Origin: Allosalinactinospora lopnorensis
GTDB taxonomy: Bacteria; Actinomycetota; Actinomycetes; Streptosporangiales; Streptosporangiaceae
NCBI RefSeq assembly: GCF_000981225.1
Contig: NZ_LAJC01000003.1
Location: 1 to 64,000 of the forward strand
DNA length: 64,000 nucleotides
Reading direction: 5' to 3'
The notes beneath the pieces are model-generated. The model saw only the letters and a list, made by a program, of their open reading frames with translations. It ran no database searches and had not been told where the DNA came from. The position numbers were made by a program, and so were the translations under genes. Position 1 is the stretch's first letter; the number at the start of each line of letters is the position of its first letter. Below, in pieces: positions 1-7,803 of the stretch.

Positions 1-20
1 CACTTGTACGCCGTACGCAT
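1..20 (-). CDS. Start of a probable TnpB-type (IS200/IS605) RNA-guided nuclease gene, cut by the window edge
   Basis: Only six codons are inside the window. They read Met-Arg-Thr-Ala-Tyr-Lys from an ATG at position 20 on the minus strand. This is the usual N-terminus of actinobacterial OrfB/TnpB proteins (MRTAYK followed by C/W-R-x-Y-P). An AAGG ribosome-binding site lies 8 bases upstream. The rest of the gene lies left of the window. The identification rests on six residues plus a similar-looking hairpin about 120 bases upstream, so it is tentative. Confidence 0.33.
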
Positions 21-130
21 GTACGACACCTTACAAAAGGGACGGTACGCGTGAGCCGGCTGGTTCGCTGCCTTCGAACTTCGTTCTCGGACCGCCCCGG
101 CTACGCCGGGACGCCCCTGACGGAGCCCGG

Positions 131-180
131 ATTCTCCTCCCCGGCCTGAAGGCCAGGGCCCCCTCCGGGAAATCCGGTGA
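131..180 (-). repeat. IS200/IS605-like right-end hairpin, copy A
   Basis: GGCC (143-146), loop TGAA, GGCC (151-154), flanked by a C-rich run on the left and CCTCCGG on the right. On the minus strand it reads as a GGCC-TTCA-GGCC hairpin followed by GGGGAGGA, the layout at the right end (and omega-RNA 3' end) of many actinobacterial TnpB elements. Similar copies lie near 3446, 26501 and 61142, all in the same orientation. Apart from the putative tnpB start at position 20, which is downstream of this hairpin and not upstream as expected, no transposase gene adjoins it. Confidence 0.45.
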
Positions 181-251
181 AGCGCTGAGGTGCCCTGGCC
201 ACGCGCAGCTCAGGAGAGGCGGCCGCCCCGCGTTGGAGGTGCGGAGATGGC

Positions 252-911
252 CTATCCGACGACCTGCCAATCGACGTCGACGACGCCCTGGTCGGGCGAG
301 GCGATCGTTGTGAACGCCGCCCTGGAGAGATCCAGGCATCGGCCTTCGATGAACGGGCCGCGATCGTTGATGCGCACGGTGACCGACTCGCCGTTGTCGG
401 GGTTGGTCACCTCGACCATGGTGTCGAAGGGCAGTTCCTTGTGCGCGGCGGTCATGGCGCCGGGATCGAACGTTTCGCCGTTGGCCGTGGGTTGCGATTC
501 GCTGTACATGGACGCCTCGCACGAGCCGCCCTCACCGGTGGAGCCGTTCCCGGAGGAGTCGCCCTCGGAGGAGTCCTCTTCGGCGGGCGCGGACTGCTCC
601 TCGCTCTGCACGGTCGCGCCGGTGAAGCTCTGGTAGGCGGCCTCGGAGGCCTCGTCGCGCTGCTCCTCAGCCTTGGCCTGGTCGCCGCGGTCGGCCGGGG
701 CCGCGGGCTCCTCCGGATCGGCGGTCTTCGCCGCGGGGACGCCTGTGTTGTTCGCGGCCGCGCTGGGGTCGCCCCCGAGGTCTCCGACGACCGCGGCTCC
801 CGCTGTGCCGCCGGCGATCAGGACCGCTCCTGCGGCGGTGATGGCGGCGACCAGGCGTTTGTCCTTCGTGCGTTTCAGCGGCGAAGCGTGCAAGGGCTGC
901 TTTTTGCCCAC
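252..911 (-). CDS. RlpA-like double-psi beta-barrel protein, membrane-anchored
   Basis: The last 90 or so residues form an RlpA-like double-psi beta-barrel: an ASMYSESQPTANGE-type opening, AHKELPFDT, and a VRINDRGPFIEGRCLDLS segment that contains the family's NDRGPF and DLS motifs. RlpA proteins act on septal or cell-wall peptidoglycan. I place the start at the GTG at 911 because AAAGGA lies 6 bases upstream; an ATG at 1079 would add an arginine-rich leader without a ribosome site. With this start (219 aa) a basic N-tail is followed by a hydrophobic segment at about residues 20-41. A long Ala/Glu/Ser-rich linker follows, so the domain should lie outside the membrane. Whether it is a lytic transglycosylase cannot be read from sequence. 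Confidence 0.85.
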   Translation of the reverse strand: MGKKQPLHASPLKRTKDKRLVAAITAAGAVLIAGGTAGAAVVGDLGGDPSAAANNTGVPAAKTADPEEPAAPADRGDQAKAEEQRDEASEAAYQSFTGATVQSEEQSAPAEEDSSEGDSSGNGSTGEGGSCEASMYSESQPTANGETFDPGAMTAAHKELPFDTMVEVTNPDNGESVTVRINDRGPFIEGRCLDLSRAAFTTIASPDQGVVDVDWQVVG

Positions 912-1420
912 GATGAATCCTTTGAACGGGAACAGGGACACGGCTGCGCGGGCCCCGGAGACTATGGGGCCGGTTCGAAGGTGAGAACGCAGCACGACCA
1001 CCCGGGCCACGGGGTGGGGCATCGGGTGGGGTCCGAGCCGCGGATCGGCTGCGAGACCGCCAGTGCCGAGCGTAGGCATAACGCTCGGGTCACGAAAACC
1101 CGAATCAGTGTTGTGTGGAACTTGTCACGCGTTTTCTCGCGCTCAGACCCTTAAGTGATCTTTTGTGGAATCTTCGGTGATCCTGGCATTTTTGTTGCCG
1201 TTTATCCGGGTATGGCCGGTTCCCGGACAACTGGTCACGTGTCTACCGGCCGCGGTAGCCGTGGTCAACGAGGACACCGATTCCGTTCCGAATCGGCGCG
1301 TCGTCTAGAACTATCGGAGGCGAACAGGGATTTGGCCGCCGATTCGTGATCCCGCGGGTGCGAGGGGCGCTACCGCGCCGCGTGCCCCTCGAACGCGGCG
1401 GCCGGCGGGGCGGGCCGCGG
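912..1420. other. Long intergenic region upstream of the rlpA-like gene
   Basis: There is no convincing gene. The part from about 1080 to 1220 is clearly more A/T-rich than its surroundings and holds two overlapping inverted repeats (see 1066-1102). It lies between the start of the rlpA-like gene and the stop of the ARH-phosphatase gene, both on the minus strand, so it should carry the rlpA promoter and leader. I looked for the conserved c-di-AMP (ydaO) riboswitch boxes that often precede cell-wall hydrolase genes in actinobacteria and did not find them. Confidence 0.6.
1066..1102 (-). promoter_or_regulatory. Two overlapping hairpins in the rlpA-like leader
   Basis: CCGAGCG (1066-1072) pairs with CGCTCGG (1082-1088), and CGGGT (1086-1090) pairs with ACCCG (1098-1102). 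The shared bases 1086-1088 make the two stems mutually exclusive, as in an attenuator or small switch. They lie 155-190 bases upstream of the GTG start. No known riboswitch class was recognised and no ligand can be inferred. Confidence 0.3.
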
Positions 1421-2593
1421 TCAATCCCGGGGCGCCCTGCGCCGCTGCGGCGGGCCGCCGGGGAAGAGCTCTCGCAGCGGATCGGCGAGCTCCACCCCGT
1501 GCAGGGCCGCGGTCGCACGGGACAGTTCCGGGGTGTCGAGGTGCCCTCCAACAGCGGGGATGATCGTGCGCAGAGCCTCCACCACGTCGACGCCGCGGCT
1601 GAGCACGGCGTAATGGGCCGCCACCGCGGGGGTGCGCGACTGGCCGGCGGCGCAGTGCAGCAGTACCCGCTTGCCCTCACTGCGCAGCGCCGCGACCGCG
1701 CGGGCCGCCTCGTCGATGACGAAGTGCAGGTTGGGGTTGACGCCTTCGGTGTCGGCCAGCCACACCTCGATCCGGTCGCGGCCCGGCAGCCGGGTCAGCG
1801 GATCCTGCGCGCCGATCCGGCACAGCGTCACCACCGCCCCGATATCGGAGGCCGAGCGCATGTAGGACAGGTTGCCCAGCGTCACCCCCGGGTCGTGCGG
1901 GTGCTCGATCCCGAAGGGGTGCCGGATGCAAGGGCTGCCCTTCAGGTGGTGGTGAGGCTGCTCCGGCCACACCGACGCCGCGCTGCCCCGCGCCGTGACC
2001 ACCGCCCGCCTCACCAGCGATCCCGGGTCGATGGTGTCGGCCAGCCGCCTTTGCGCCCGCAGCGGGATCCCCGAGAGGCCCCACCGTGCCCCGGCCAGCG
2101 CCCCCGCGTACATCGCCGCCTCCTCCCCGCTCGCCGCATGGGCCGACCGCACCGCATCGACCAGCTGGGCGCAGGGGAAGACCCCGCGAGCGGGGTCGAG
2201 CGGCGGGACCGGGGTGCACTCCACGGCCCACCGGGAGACCGCTTCCGGCCCCGACTCGGGCGTCCCTTCGCCGGCGGCCGGTACCCGCCCCTCGGCGAGG
2301 GTGCTCCGCAGTGCCAGTGCCCAGGAGCGGTGGGGTCCGGCGCCGACGGCCGCGGCCACGCCGCCGGGATCATCGAGGTGGCGCAGCGCCGTGACGACGA
2401 GCCAGGACAGCAGGGCGGGCCCGGTCCCGCCGCCGTCGGGGCGGGCGATCTCCTTCACCACCGGTGCCGACGCCCCCACGATGCAGGCCACGGCCGCGGC
2501 GCCCAGCCACGCCCCGGCGGCCCGGTCGTGCCGAGGATCGTCGTCGTCCCAGAGGTTGGCGGACACCGTCGGGGCCTGGCTCTCAGAGGGCAT
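1421..2593 (-). CDS. Degenerate ADP-ribosylglycohydrolase domain fused to a dual-specificity phosphatase
   Basis: 390 aa. Residues about 20-210 resemble the ADP-ribosylglycohydrolase (DraG/ARH) fold, notably the C-terminal GARWGLSGIP segment. The usual N-terminal G-D-A-x-G and Asp-Asp-Thr metal motifs are not visible (GAAAV at the first site). Residues about 220-375 are a dual-specificity/tyrosine phosphatase domain with an intact P-loop HCAAGQSRTP (Cys-x5-Arg) and an upstream Asp-rich loop. The phosphatase half therefore looks active while the ARH half may only bind ligand. GGGAGAGG precedes the ATG closely. The gene lies directly downstream of the siroheme/nitrite genes on the same strand, 81 bases from cbiX. 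What it dephosphorylates is unknown. Confidence 0.8.
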   Translation of the reverse strand: MPSESQAPTVSANLWDDDDPRHDRAAGAWLGAAAVACIVGASAPVVKEIARPDGGGTGPALLSWLVVTALRHLDDPGGVAAAVGAGPHRSWALALRSTLAEGRVPAAGEGTPESGPEAVSRWAVECTPVPPLDPARGVFPCAQLVDAVRSAHAASGEEAAMYAGALAGARWGLSGIPLRAQRRLADTIDPGSLVRRAVVTARGSAASVWPEQPHHHLKGSPCIRHPFGIEHPHDPGVTLGNLSYMRSASDIGAVVTLCRIGAQDPLTRLPGRDRIEVWLADTEGVNPNLHFVIDEAARAVAALRSEGKRVLLHCAAGQSRTPAVAAHYAVLSRGVDVVEALRTIIPAVGGHLDTPELSRATAALHGVELADPLRELFPGGPPQRRRAPRD

Positions 2594-2674
2594 ACCTCTC
2601 CCGTCGCGACGCGGATACCCGCTTTAGGTGTGCCCCTGGGGCGGGGGGTTCCACCCTCTCGCAGGCCCGGCCGC

Positions 2675-3421
2675 TCACATGGTCACGGGGTGGCGCCCGA
2701 CCGCCGCGCGGTAACGGGCGGCGCCGGCCTCGGCGATCTCGTTGTCGGGGCACAGCGGATCGGCCACGGTGTCGGCGCCGGCCTTGGCGAGGCGCTGGTG
2801 GAACAGCCCGGGGGCCAGCAGCCAGGAGGCGATGGCGACGCGGTCGTGGCCCTGCCGGCGCAGCCGCGCGACGACCTCGGCCACGGTCGGTGCCGCGGTG
2901 GCGATGTAGCCGACCTCGACCCGCGCCGGGACGGGAAGTGCGCCCGACAGCCGGCGGGCCGCGTCGTCGACGTGGGCGAGGGCCCGAGTATCCGAGGAGC
3001 CCGCCGCGGCGAGCACAACGGCGTCGCCCGGGCGCCACCCGGCCTGGAGAAGCCGACGCGCTGCGGTCGCGACCAGGCGGTCGTCCGAGCCCAGCGCGTC
3101 TGTGATCAGCGCCGCGCTGTCGTCTTCGAGTCTTTGCGAGTCGGCGTCGGCCGCCGGGACGGCCGTGCGTCCGGCGCGCGCGAGCTGGGCGGGGATATCA
3201 ACGTGCACGTGGTAGCCGGCGGCCAGGAAAGCGGGAACGACCACGATGGGGCCGTCGATGGTCGCGGCCACCTCCCCCACATCGGGGGTGAGCACATCGG
3301 CGAACCCCAGCCGCACCGGCACCCCCGCGCAGCGGGCGACACCGCGCGCCAGGGTCCGCGCTACCGAGGTGCCGTACCGGTCGCGGGTACCGTGCACGGC
3401 CAGCAGCAGTGTCGGTGTCAT
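2675..3421 (-). CDS. cbiX: Sirohydrochlorin chelatase (CbiX/SirB family)
   Basis: 248 aa, two CbiX repeats. It opens with LLLAVHGTRDRYG, whose His is the metal/substrate ligand of the family. The second half repeats the fold with VLAAAGSSDT. The enzyme inserts iron (or cobalt) into sirohydrochlorin; next to nirBD it should supply siroheme for nitrite reductase. I chose the ATG at 3421 because the fold begins there; a longer open frame to 3733 only overlaps nnaR. The 64-base gap to nnaR contains an IS-right-end-like hairpin, so the leader of this gene may have been remodelled by an insertion. Confidence 0.88.
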   Translation of the reverse strand: MTPTLLLAVHGTRDRYGTSVARTLARGVARCAGVPVRLGFADVLTPDVGEVAATIDGPIVVVPAFLAAGYHVHVDIPAQLARAGRTAVPAADADSQRLEDDSAALITDALGSDDRLVATAARRLLQAGWRPGDAVVLAAAGSSDTRALAHVDDAARRLSGALPVPARVEVGYIATAAPTVAEVVARLRRQGHDRVAIASWLLAPGLFHQRLAKAGADTVADPLCPDNEIAEAGAARYRAAVGRHPVTM

Positions 3422-3430
3422 TTGACTTCT

Positions 3431-3475
3431 GGCTTCCTCTCCCCACGGCTGAAGCCGGAGGTCTGCTCCGCTGGA
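3431..3475 (-). repeat. IS200/IS605-like right-end hairpin, copy B, in the cbiX leader
   Basis: CGGCT (3446-3450), GA, AGCCG (3453-3457), with the same flanks as copies A and D (CTCC before, CTCCG after on the plus strand). It is the most diverged of the four. It lies between the nnaR stop (3486) and the cbiX ATG (3421). On the minus strand the sequence just 3' of the hairpin is the cbiX ribosome-binding region. Confidence 0.4.
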
Positions 3476-3485
3476 AACTTCATGA

Positions 3486-4646
3486 TCAGGACCTCGTAGG
3501 AGGGCAGTCGCCGCCGTCGAGAGCGAGGCGGTAGCCGCGTTTGACCACGGTTTGGATGATCCGGGGGGCGCCCAAGGCGGTGCGCAGCCGCGCGATGGCG
3601 GTCTCCACCGCGTGGGCGTCGGCGTCGCCGCCCAGGCAGGCGAGCAGGTCGGCGCGGTCACGCACCTGCCCGGGGCGGCGTGCCAGCTCGCGCAGTACCC
3701 GCATGAGGGCGGGCGAGACCGGGCGGACCACACCGTCGAGCAGCACCGCGTGTCCGCGCAGCCGCAACCGGTGCCCTGCCACGGGCAGGCTCGGGAAGCG
3801 CTCGGGCAGCTCCTCGGCGAGCTTGCGGACCTGGGCGCCGATGCGTGCCCGGGGCGGCCACACGGTCGGGATGTCCTCGGCCATCAGAGGGCCGGCGGTC
3901 ACCGGGCCGACGCACATGGCCAGCACGTCTCCGCGCAGCATGGCGACCAGGTCGTGGCGGGAGCCCAGGCGTCCAGCGCGTTCCAGCAGCCCCGCGGCCG
4001 CGGGTGCGCTGGTGAAGGTCACCGCGTCGACACTGCCGCCGAGGATGGTCTCGATGAGCCGGTCGAGCGCGGTGACGTCCTCGGGTTCGGTCCACCGGTA
4101 CACGGGGACCTCGACCACCTCGGCCCCGGCCATGCGCAGTGCCGCGCAGAAGTCGGGAAGGGGCTCGCCGTGCAGCTGGACGGCCACGCGCAGTCCGTGG
4201 ACGCCGGACTCCAGCAGGTAGTCCAGGACCTCGGCGGAGGACTCCGAAGGCGGGGACCATTCCTCGGTGAGGCCGGCGGCCCGGATCGCCCCCTTGGCCT
4301 TGGGGCCCCGTGCCAGCAGGCGGGAGTGGCGCATGGAGTTCACCAGCGGTTCGGCCAGGCCCCAGGTGTCGCATCCCTCCACCCAGCCGCGGAAACCGAT
4401 GCCGGTGGTGGCGACGACGATGTCGGCCGGGCGGCGGATCAGCTCCCGTGAGGCGCTGGCCAGCCGCTGGTCGTCGCTGAGGGGGACGATGCGCAGCGCC
4501 GGGGCGCTGAGGACCTCGGCCCCCTTGCGGCGCAGCAGAGCCGAGAGCTCGTCGGCGCGGCGGGCTGCGGTGACCGCGACCGTGAACCCGGCCAGGGGGG
4601 CCACGGTCGTCACTGGTTCGGCCTGCAGCGGAACGGTGGTGCTCAT
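3486..4646 (-). CDS. nnaR: NnaR-like nitrate/nitrite regulator: uroporphyrinogen-III synthase (HemD) domain plus winged helix
   Basis: 386 aa. Residues about 20-270 are a HemD fold (FTVAVTAARR, VATTGIGFRGW, VTFTSAPAAAGLLE). Residues about 290-380 are an OmpR-type winged helix (SPALMRVLRELARRPG, AVETAIARLRTALG, VVKRGYRLAL). This two-domain protein is the known actinobacterial nitrate/nitrite regulator NnaR, which works with GlnR on nir and narK genes. Whether the HemD half still makes uroporphyrinogen III is not decided by sequence. The ATG at 4646 overlaps the nirD stop by four bases (ATGA), indicating translational coupling. It follows nirBD and precedes cbiX. Confidence 0.85.
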   Translation of the reverse strand: MSTTVPLQAEPVTTVAPLAGFTVAVTAARRADELSALLRRKGAEVLSAPALRIVPLSDDQRLASASRELIRRPADIVVATTGIGFRGWVEGCDTWGLAEPLVNSMRHSRLLARGPKAKGAIRAAGLTEEWSPPSESSAEVLDYLLESGVHGLRVAVQLHGEPLPDFCAALRMAGAEVVEVPVYRWTEPEDVTALDRLIETILGGSVDAVTFTSAPAAAGLLERAGRLGSRHDLVAMLRGDVLAMCVGPVTAGPLMAEDIPTVWPPRARIGAQVRKLAEELPERFPSLPVAGHRLRLRGHAVLLDGVVRPVSPALMRVLRELARRPGQVRDRADLLACLGGDADAHAVETAIARLRTALGAPRIIQTVVKRGYRLALDGGDCPPTRS

Positions 4647-5026
4647 TGGGGTGCCTCGTCGGGGTGGGTGCGGACATCGATCCGGCCGCCGTGCTCGCGT
4701 ACCCGGTAGGTGCGCTGGCGCACCTCGGGGACGTCCAGGCACGCGCCGGTGCGCAGCGAGAAGATCTGTTTGAGCATGGGCGAGGCGACGGTGGGTTCTC
4801 CGGAGCGGTCGCCGACGATGCCGCGTGCCAGCACCGCGGCGCGGCTGAACGGGTCGATGTTGTCGATGGCGTAGAGGGTGCCGTCGTGCGTGCGGAACAG
4901 TGCCGCCTGGTCACCGTTGGGGAGCAGCACGGCGACCCCGCGCTCGGGCATGAGCCTCTCCGAGAGGCAGGCGGTGATCCAGCGGCCTTCGGCGCTGACG
5001 GGCAGGGCGGTAGCGGTGGCAGTCAA
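4643..5026 (-). CDS. nirD: Nitrite reductase small subunit NirD (Rieske-like)
   Basis: 127 aa, normal length for NirD. The Rieske-like fold shows GVAVLLPNGDQAALFRTHDG and YAIDNIDPFSRAAVLARGIVGD, then PMLKQIFSLRTGACLD. As in other NirD proteins the Rieske Cys/His ligands are absent, so it does not bind a 2Fe-2S cluster. It partners NirB in cytoplasmic NAD(P)H-dependent reduction of nitrite to ammonium. It begins 4 bases after the nirB stop and overlaps nnaR by ATGA, so nirB-nirD-nnaR should be one transcript. Confidence 0.93.
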   Translation of the reverse strand: MTATATALPVSAEGRWITACLSERLMPERGVAVLLPNGDQAALFRTHDGTLYAIDNIDPFSRAAVLARGIVGDRSGEPTVASPMLKQIFSLRTGACLDVPEVRQRTYRVREHGGRIDVRTHPDEAPQ

Positions 5027-5030
5027 CGCG

Positions 5031-7586
5031 TCAGACCTCCATTGTCTGCGGTTGGGCGGAACCGGTGTGCGCGGTGTCTCCGCCGGCCGGCGGACGGCGG
5101 GAGGGCATGCCCAGGGCGACGGGGCCGGCGGGGACGGGCTGCTCGCGTTCGGTCTCGAAGGTGATGGTGGGGTCGGGGGCCTCGGGGGCGTTGGCGAAGG
5201 AGACGAAGCGGGCGAGCTTTTCGGGGTCTTGCAGGACGCCGCGCCACTCGTCGGAGTAGCAGGCCACGTGGCGGGCCATGGCCGCCTCGAGTTCGGCGGC
5301 GATGCCGAGGCCGTCCTCGACGACGACGGAGTACAGGTGGTCGAGCCCGCCCTCCATGGCCTCGATCCATGCGGCGGTGCGCTGCAGCCGGTCGGCGGTG
5401 CGGATGTAGAACATCAGGAAGCGGTCGATGTAGCGGATGAGGGTCTCGGAGTCGAGGTCGGAGGCGAGGAGTTCGGCGTGGCGCGGGGTGAAGCCGCCGT
5501 TGCCGCCGACATAGAGGTTCCAGCCGTTCTCGGTGGCGATGACGCCGAAGTCCTTCCCCCGCGCCTCGGCGCATTCGCGGGCGCAGCCGGAGACCGCGGC
5601 CTTGATCTTGTGCGGGGAGCGCAGGCCCCGGTAGCGCAGCTCCAGTTCGATCGCCATGCCCACCGAGTCCTGCACGCCGTAGCGGCACCAGGTGGTGCCC
5701 ACGCACGACTTCACGGTGCGCAGCGCCTTTCCGTAGGCGTGGCCGGATTCGAACCCGGCCTCGACGAGCCGGCCCCAGATCGCGGGCAGCTGCTCCACGC
5801 GCGCGCCGAACAGGTCGATGCGCTGGCCGCCGGTGATCTTGGTGTAGAGCCCGAAGTCGCGGGCCACCTCGCCGATGACGATGAGCTTGTCGGGGGTGAT
5901 CTCGCCGCCGGGGATGCGCGGCACGACCGAGTAGGTGCCGTTGCGCTGGAGGTTGGCCAGGAAGTGGTCGTTGGTGTCCTGGAGGGCGGCCTGCTCGCCT
6001 TCGAGGATGTGGCCGCCGCCGAAGGAGGCCAGGATGGAGGCGACAGCGGGCTTGCAGACGTCGCAGCCGCGCCCGGTGCCGTGCTTGGCGATCAGCTCGG
6101 AGAACGTAGCGATGCCGGTGGCCAGCACGATCTCCACCAGCTCGGCGCGGGAGTGGGCGAAGTGCTCGCACAGCGCGCTGGCCTGCTCCACGCCGGCGTC
6201 GGCGAGCAGGTTCTTCAGCATCGGGATGCAGGAGCCGCAGCCGGTGCCGGCCTTGGTGCACCCCTTGAGTGCGGGGACGTCGGCGGCGCCATTGGCGATC
6301 GCGGAGCGGATGGCGCCCTTGGTCACAGCATGGCAGGAGCACACCTGCGCCTCGTCGGGCAGGGCGCCGACGCCCACTCCCCCGCCCGTGCGGCCGGGGG
6401 CGACCAGGTCCAGCGGGTCGCCGGGGAGCTCGTGGCCCACCAGGGGGCGCAGCCCCGCGTAGGCGGAGGCGTCGCCGACCAGGATTCCACCGAGCAGTGT
6501 CGCGGCGTCGTCGGAGACCACCAGTTTGGCGTAGCGGCGGCCGGGGGCGTCGTTGAGCACGACCTCCAGGGCGCCGGGGGTTTCGGCGTGGGCGTCGCCG
6601 AAGCTGGCGACGTCGATACCGAGCAGTTTGAGCTTGGTGGAGGTGTCGGCGCCGGTGAACGTGGCTTCGCCCCCGGCCAGCCGGTCGGCGACGACTTCGG
6701 CCATGGCGTTGCCCGGCGCCACCAGCCCGTAGACCGTTCCCTCGATGCTGGCGCACTCGCCGACCGAGTAGATCGCGGGGTCGCTGGTGCGGCAGGCCGC
6801 GTCGACCGCGGCCCCGCCGCGGGGGCCCAGTTCCAGTCCGGCGGCGCGGGCGAGCTCGTCGCGGGGCCGGATGCCGACGGAGAACACGACGAGGCCGGCG
6901 TCTATGCGGGTGTCCTCGCCGAGGCGGACGTGTGCGGCCTGGCCGTTGTCGCCGGGTTCGACGGCGCGGAGCTCGGCGCCGGCGTGCACGGTGACGCCGG
7001 TGTCCTCGATGAGCTGGCCGAGGAGCGCGCCGCCCCCTTCGTCGACCTGCCGGGGCATCAGCCACGGGGCCATTTCGACGACGTGGGCCCGCAGGCCGAG
7101 CAGGCGCAGCGCGTTGGCGGCCTCCAAGCCGAGTAGTCCGCCGCCGATGACGACGCCGGTGCCGGTGCCGCGGGCGGTGGCGGTGATGGCCTCAAGGTCG
7201 TCGATGGTGCGGTAGACGTGGCAGCCGGGCAGGTCGTGGCCGGGGACGGGGGGAACGAACGGCGCGGAGCCGGTGGCCAGGACCAGCGCGTCGTAGTGGA
7301 GGGTGGTGCCGGCGGAGGTGGTGACGGTGCGGGCGCCGCGGTCGATACCGGTGGCGCGCTCCCCCAGACGCAGTTCGACCCGGTCGTCTGCGCGGAGGTC
7401 GCCCATACGCAGGTCGGTTTCGGCTGCGCCGTCGAAGTAGGAGGACAGCGCGACGCGGTCGTAGGCGGGCCGGGGCTCCTCGCCCAGTACGACGATGTGC
7501 CAGGCCATGCCGGAGTCGCGGTCGAGGACCGCCTCGACGAGGCGGTGTCCCACCATGCCGTTTCCGATGACGACGAGTTGTCTCAT
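5031..7586 (-). CDS. nirB: NAD(P)H nitrite reductase large subunit NirB
   Basis: 851 aa, full length. Residues 1-300: FAD/NAD(P) oxidoreductase (VVIGNGMVGHRLVE; GVVIGGGLLGLEAANAL). Around residue 415: BFD-type 2Fe-2S domain with four Cys (VCSCHAV and CGSCIP). Residues about 520-800: ferredoxin-like half domain and siroheme/4Fe-4S domain with the cluster cysteines in KSCVGTTWCRYG (about 630) and SGCARECAEA (about 670). It reduces nitrite to ammonium in the cytoplasm with NirD. It is the first gene of the nirB-nirD-nnaR-cbiX unit. The ATG at 7586 has a GAGGAG about 10 bases upstream. A partial GlnR-like motif lies at 7692-7707. Confidence 0.95.
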   Translation of the reverse strand: MRQLVVIGNGMVGHRLVEAVLDRDSGMAWHIVVLGEEPRPAYDRVALSSYFDGAAETDLRMGDLRADDRVELRLGERATGIDRGARTVTTSAGTTLHYDALVLATGSAPFVPPVPGHDLPGCHVYRTIDDLEAITATARGTGTGVVIGGGLLGLEAANALRLLGLRAHVVEMAPWLMPRQVDEGGGALLGQLIEDTGVTVHAGAELRAVEPGDNGQAAHVRLGEDTRIDAGLVVFSVGIRPRDELARAAGLELGPRGGAAVDAACRTSDPAIYSVGECASIEGTVYGLVAPGNAMAEVVADRLAGGEATFTGADTSTKLKLLGIDVASFGDAHAETPGALEVVLNDAPGRRYAKLVVSDDAATLLGGILVGDASAYAGLRPLVGHELPGDPLDLVAPGRTGGGVGVGALPDEAQVCSCHAVTKGAIRSAIANGAADVPALKGCTKAGTGCGSCIPMLKNLLADAGVEQASALCEHFAHSRAELVEIVLATGIATFSELIAKHGTGRGCDVCKPAVASILASFGGGHILEGEQAALQDTNDHFLANLQRNGTYSVVPRIPGGEITPDKLIVIGEVARDFGLYTKITGGQRIDLFGARVEQLPAIWGRLVEAGFESGHAYGKALRTVKSCVGTTWCRYGVQDSVGMAIELELRYRGLRSPHKIKAAVSGCARECAEARGKDFGVIATENGWNLYVGGNGGFTPRHAELLASDLDSETLIRYIDRFLMFYIRTADRLQRTAAWIEAMEGGLDHLYSVVVEDGLGIAAELEAAMARHVACYSDEWRGVLQDPEKLARFVSFANAPEAPDPTITFETEREQPVPAGPVALGMPSRRPPAGGDTAHTGSAQPQTMEV

Positions 7587-7691
7587 GCCGGGTACTGCTC
7601 CTCGCTGGTCGGCGGATGTCGTACTGTCGCGTCCCGGGGTCCTTCAGGGCTCCAGGCAACCCGCGAGGTGTTTCTGCGCCGTCAGCCGTCT

Positions 7692-7707
7692 GTGACGGCG
7701 ATGTTTC
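7692..7707 (-). promoter_or_regulatory. Possible partial GlnR site upstream of nirB
   Basis: GTGAC, six bases, GTTTC on the plus strand. It matches part of the actinobacterial GlnR pattern (GTnAC and GAAAC half-sites every 11 bases, here in reverse order). It lies about 105 bases upstream of the nirB ATG. A further GTCAC follows but out of phase by two bases. It is much weaker than the site in front of narK. Confidence 0.33.
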
Positions 7708-7803
7708 GTTGTCCTGTCACCGCAGGTGATCAGGGCGTGAACGGCACGGAGAAGAACTGGCCGCGAAGTGGTGTTGGACACAGGCCCAAGCGGGCAGTAT
7801 CGG

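Noticed and set aside
912-1420. c-di-AMP (ydaO) riboswitch in the rlpA-like leader
   Set aside because: The conserved boxes of this class were not found, only two short stems.
1346-3499. 717-codon plus-strand open frame
   Set aside because: It lies antisense to the ARH-phosphatase and cbiX genes and has the Arg/Pro/Gly-rich composition of a shadow frame in high-GC DNA.
4878-7136. 752-codon plus-strand open frame opposite nirB
   Set aside because: Shadow of nirB: low-complexity Gly/Ala/Val content, no motif, no ribosome site.
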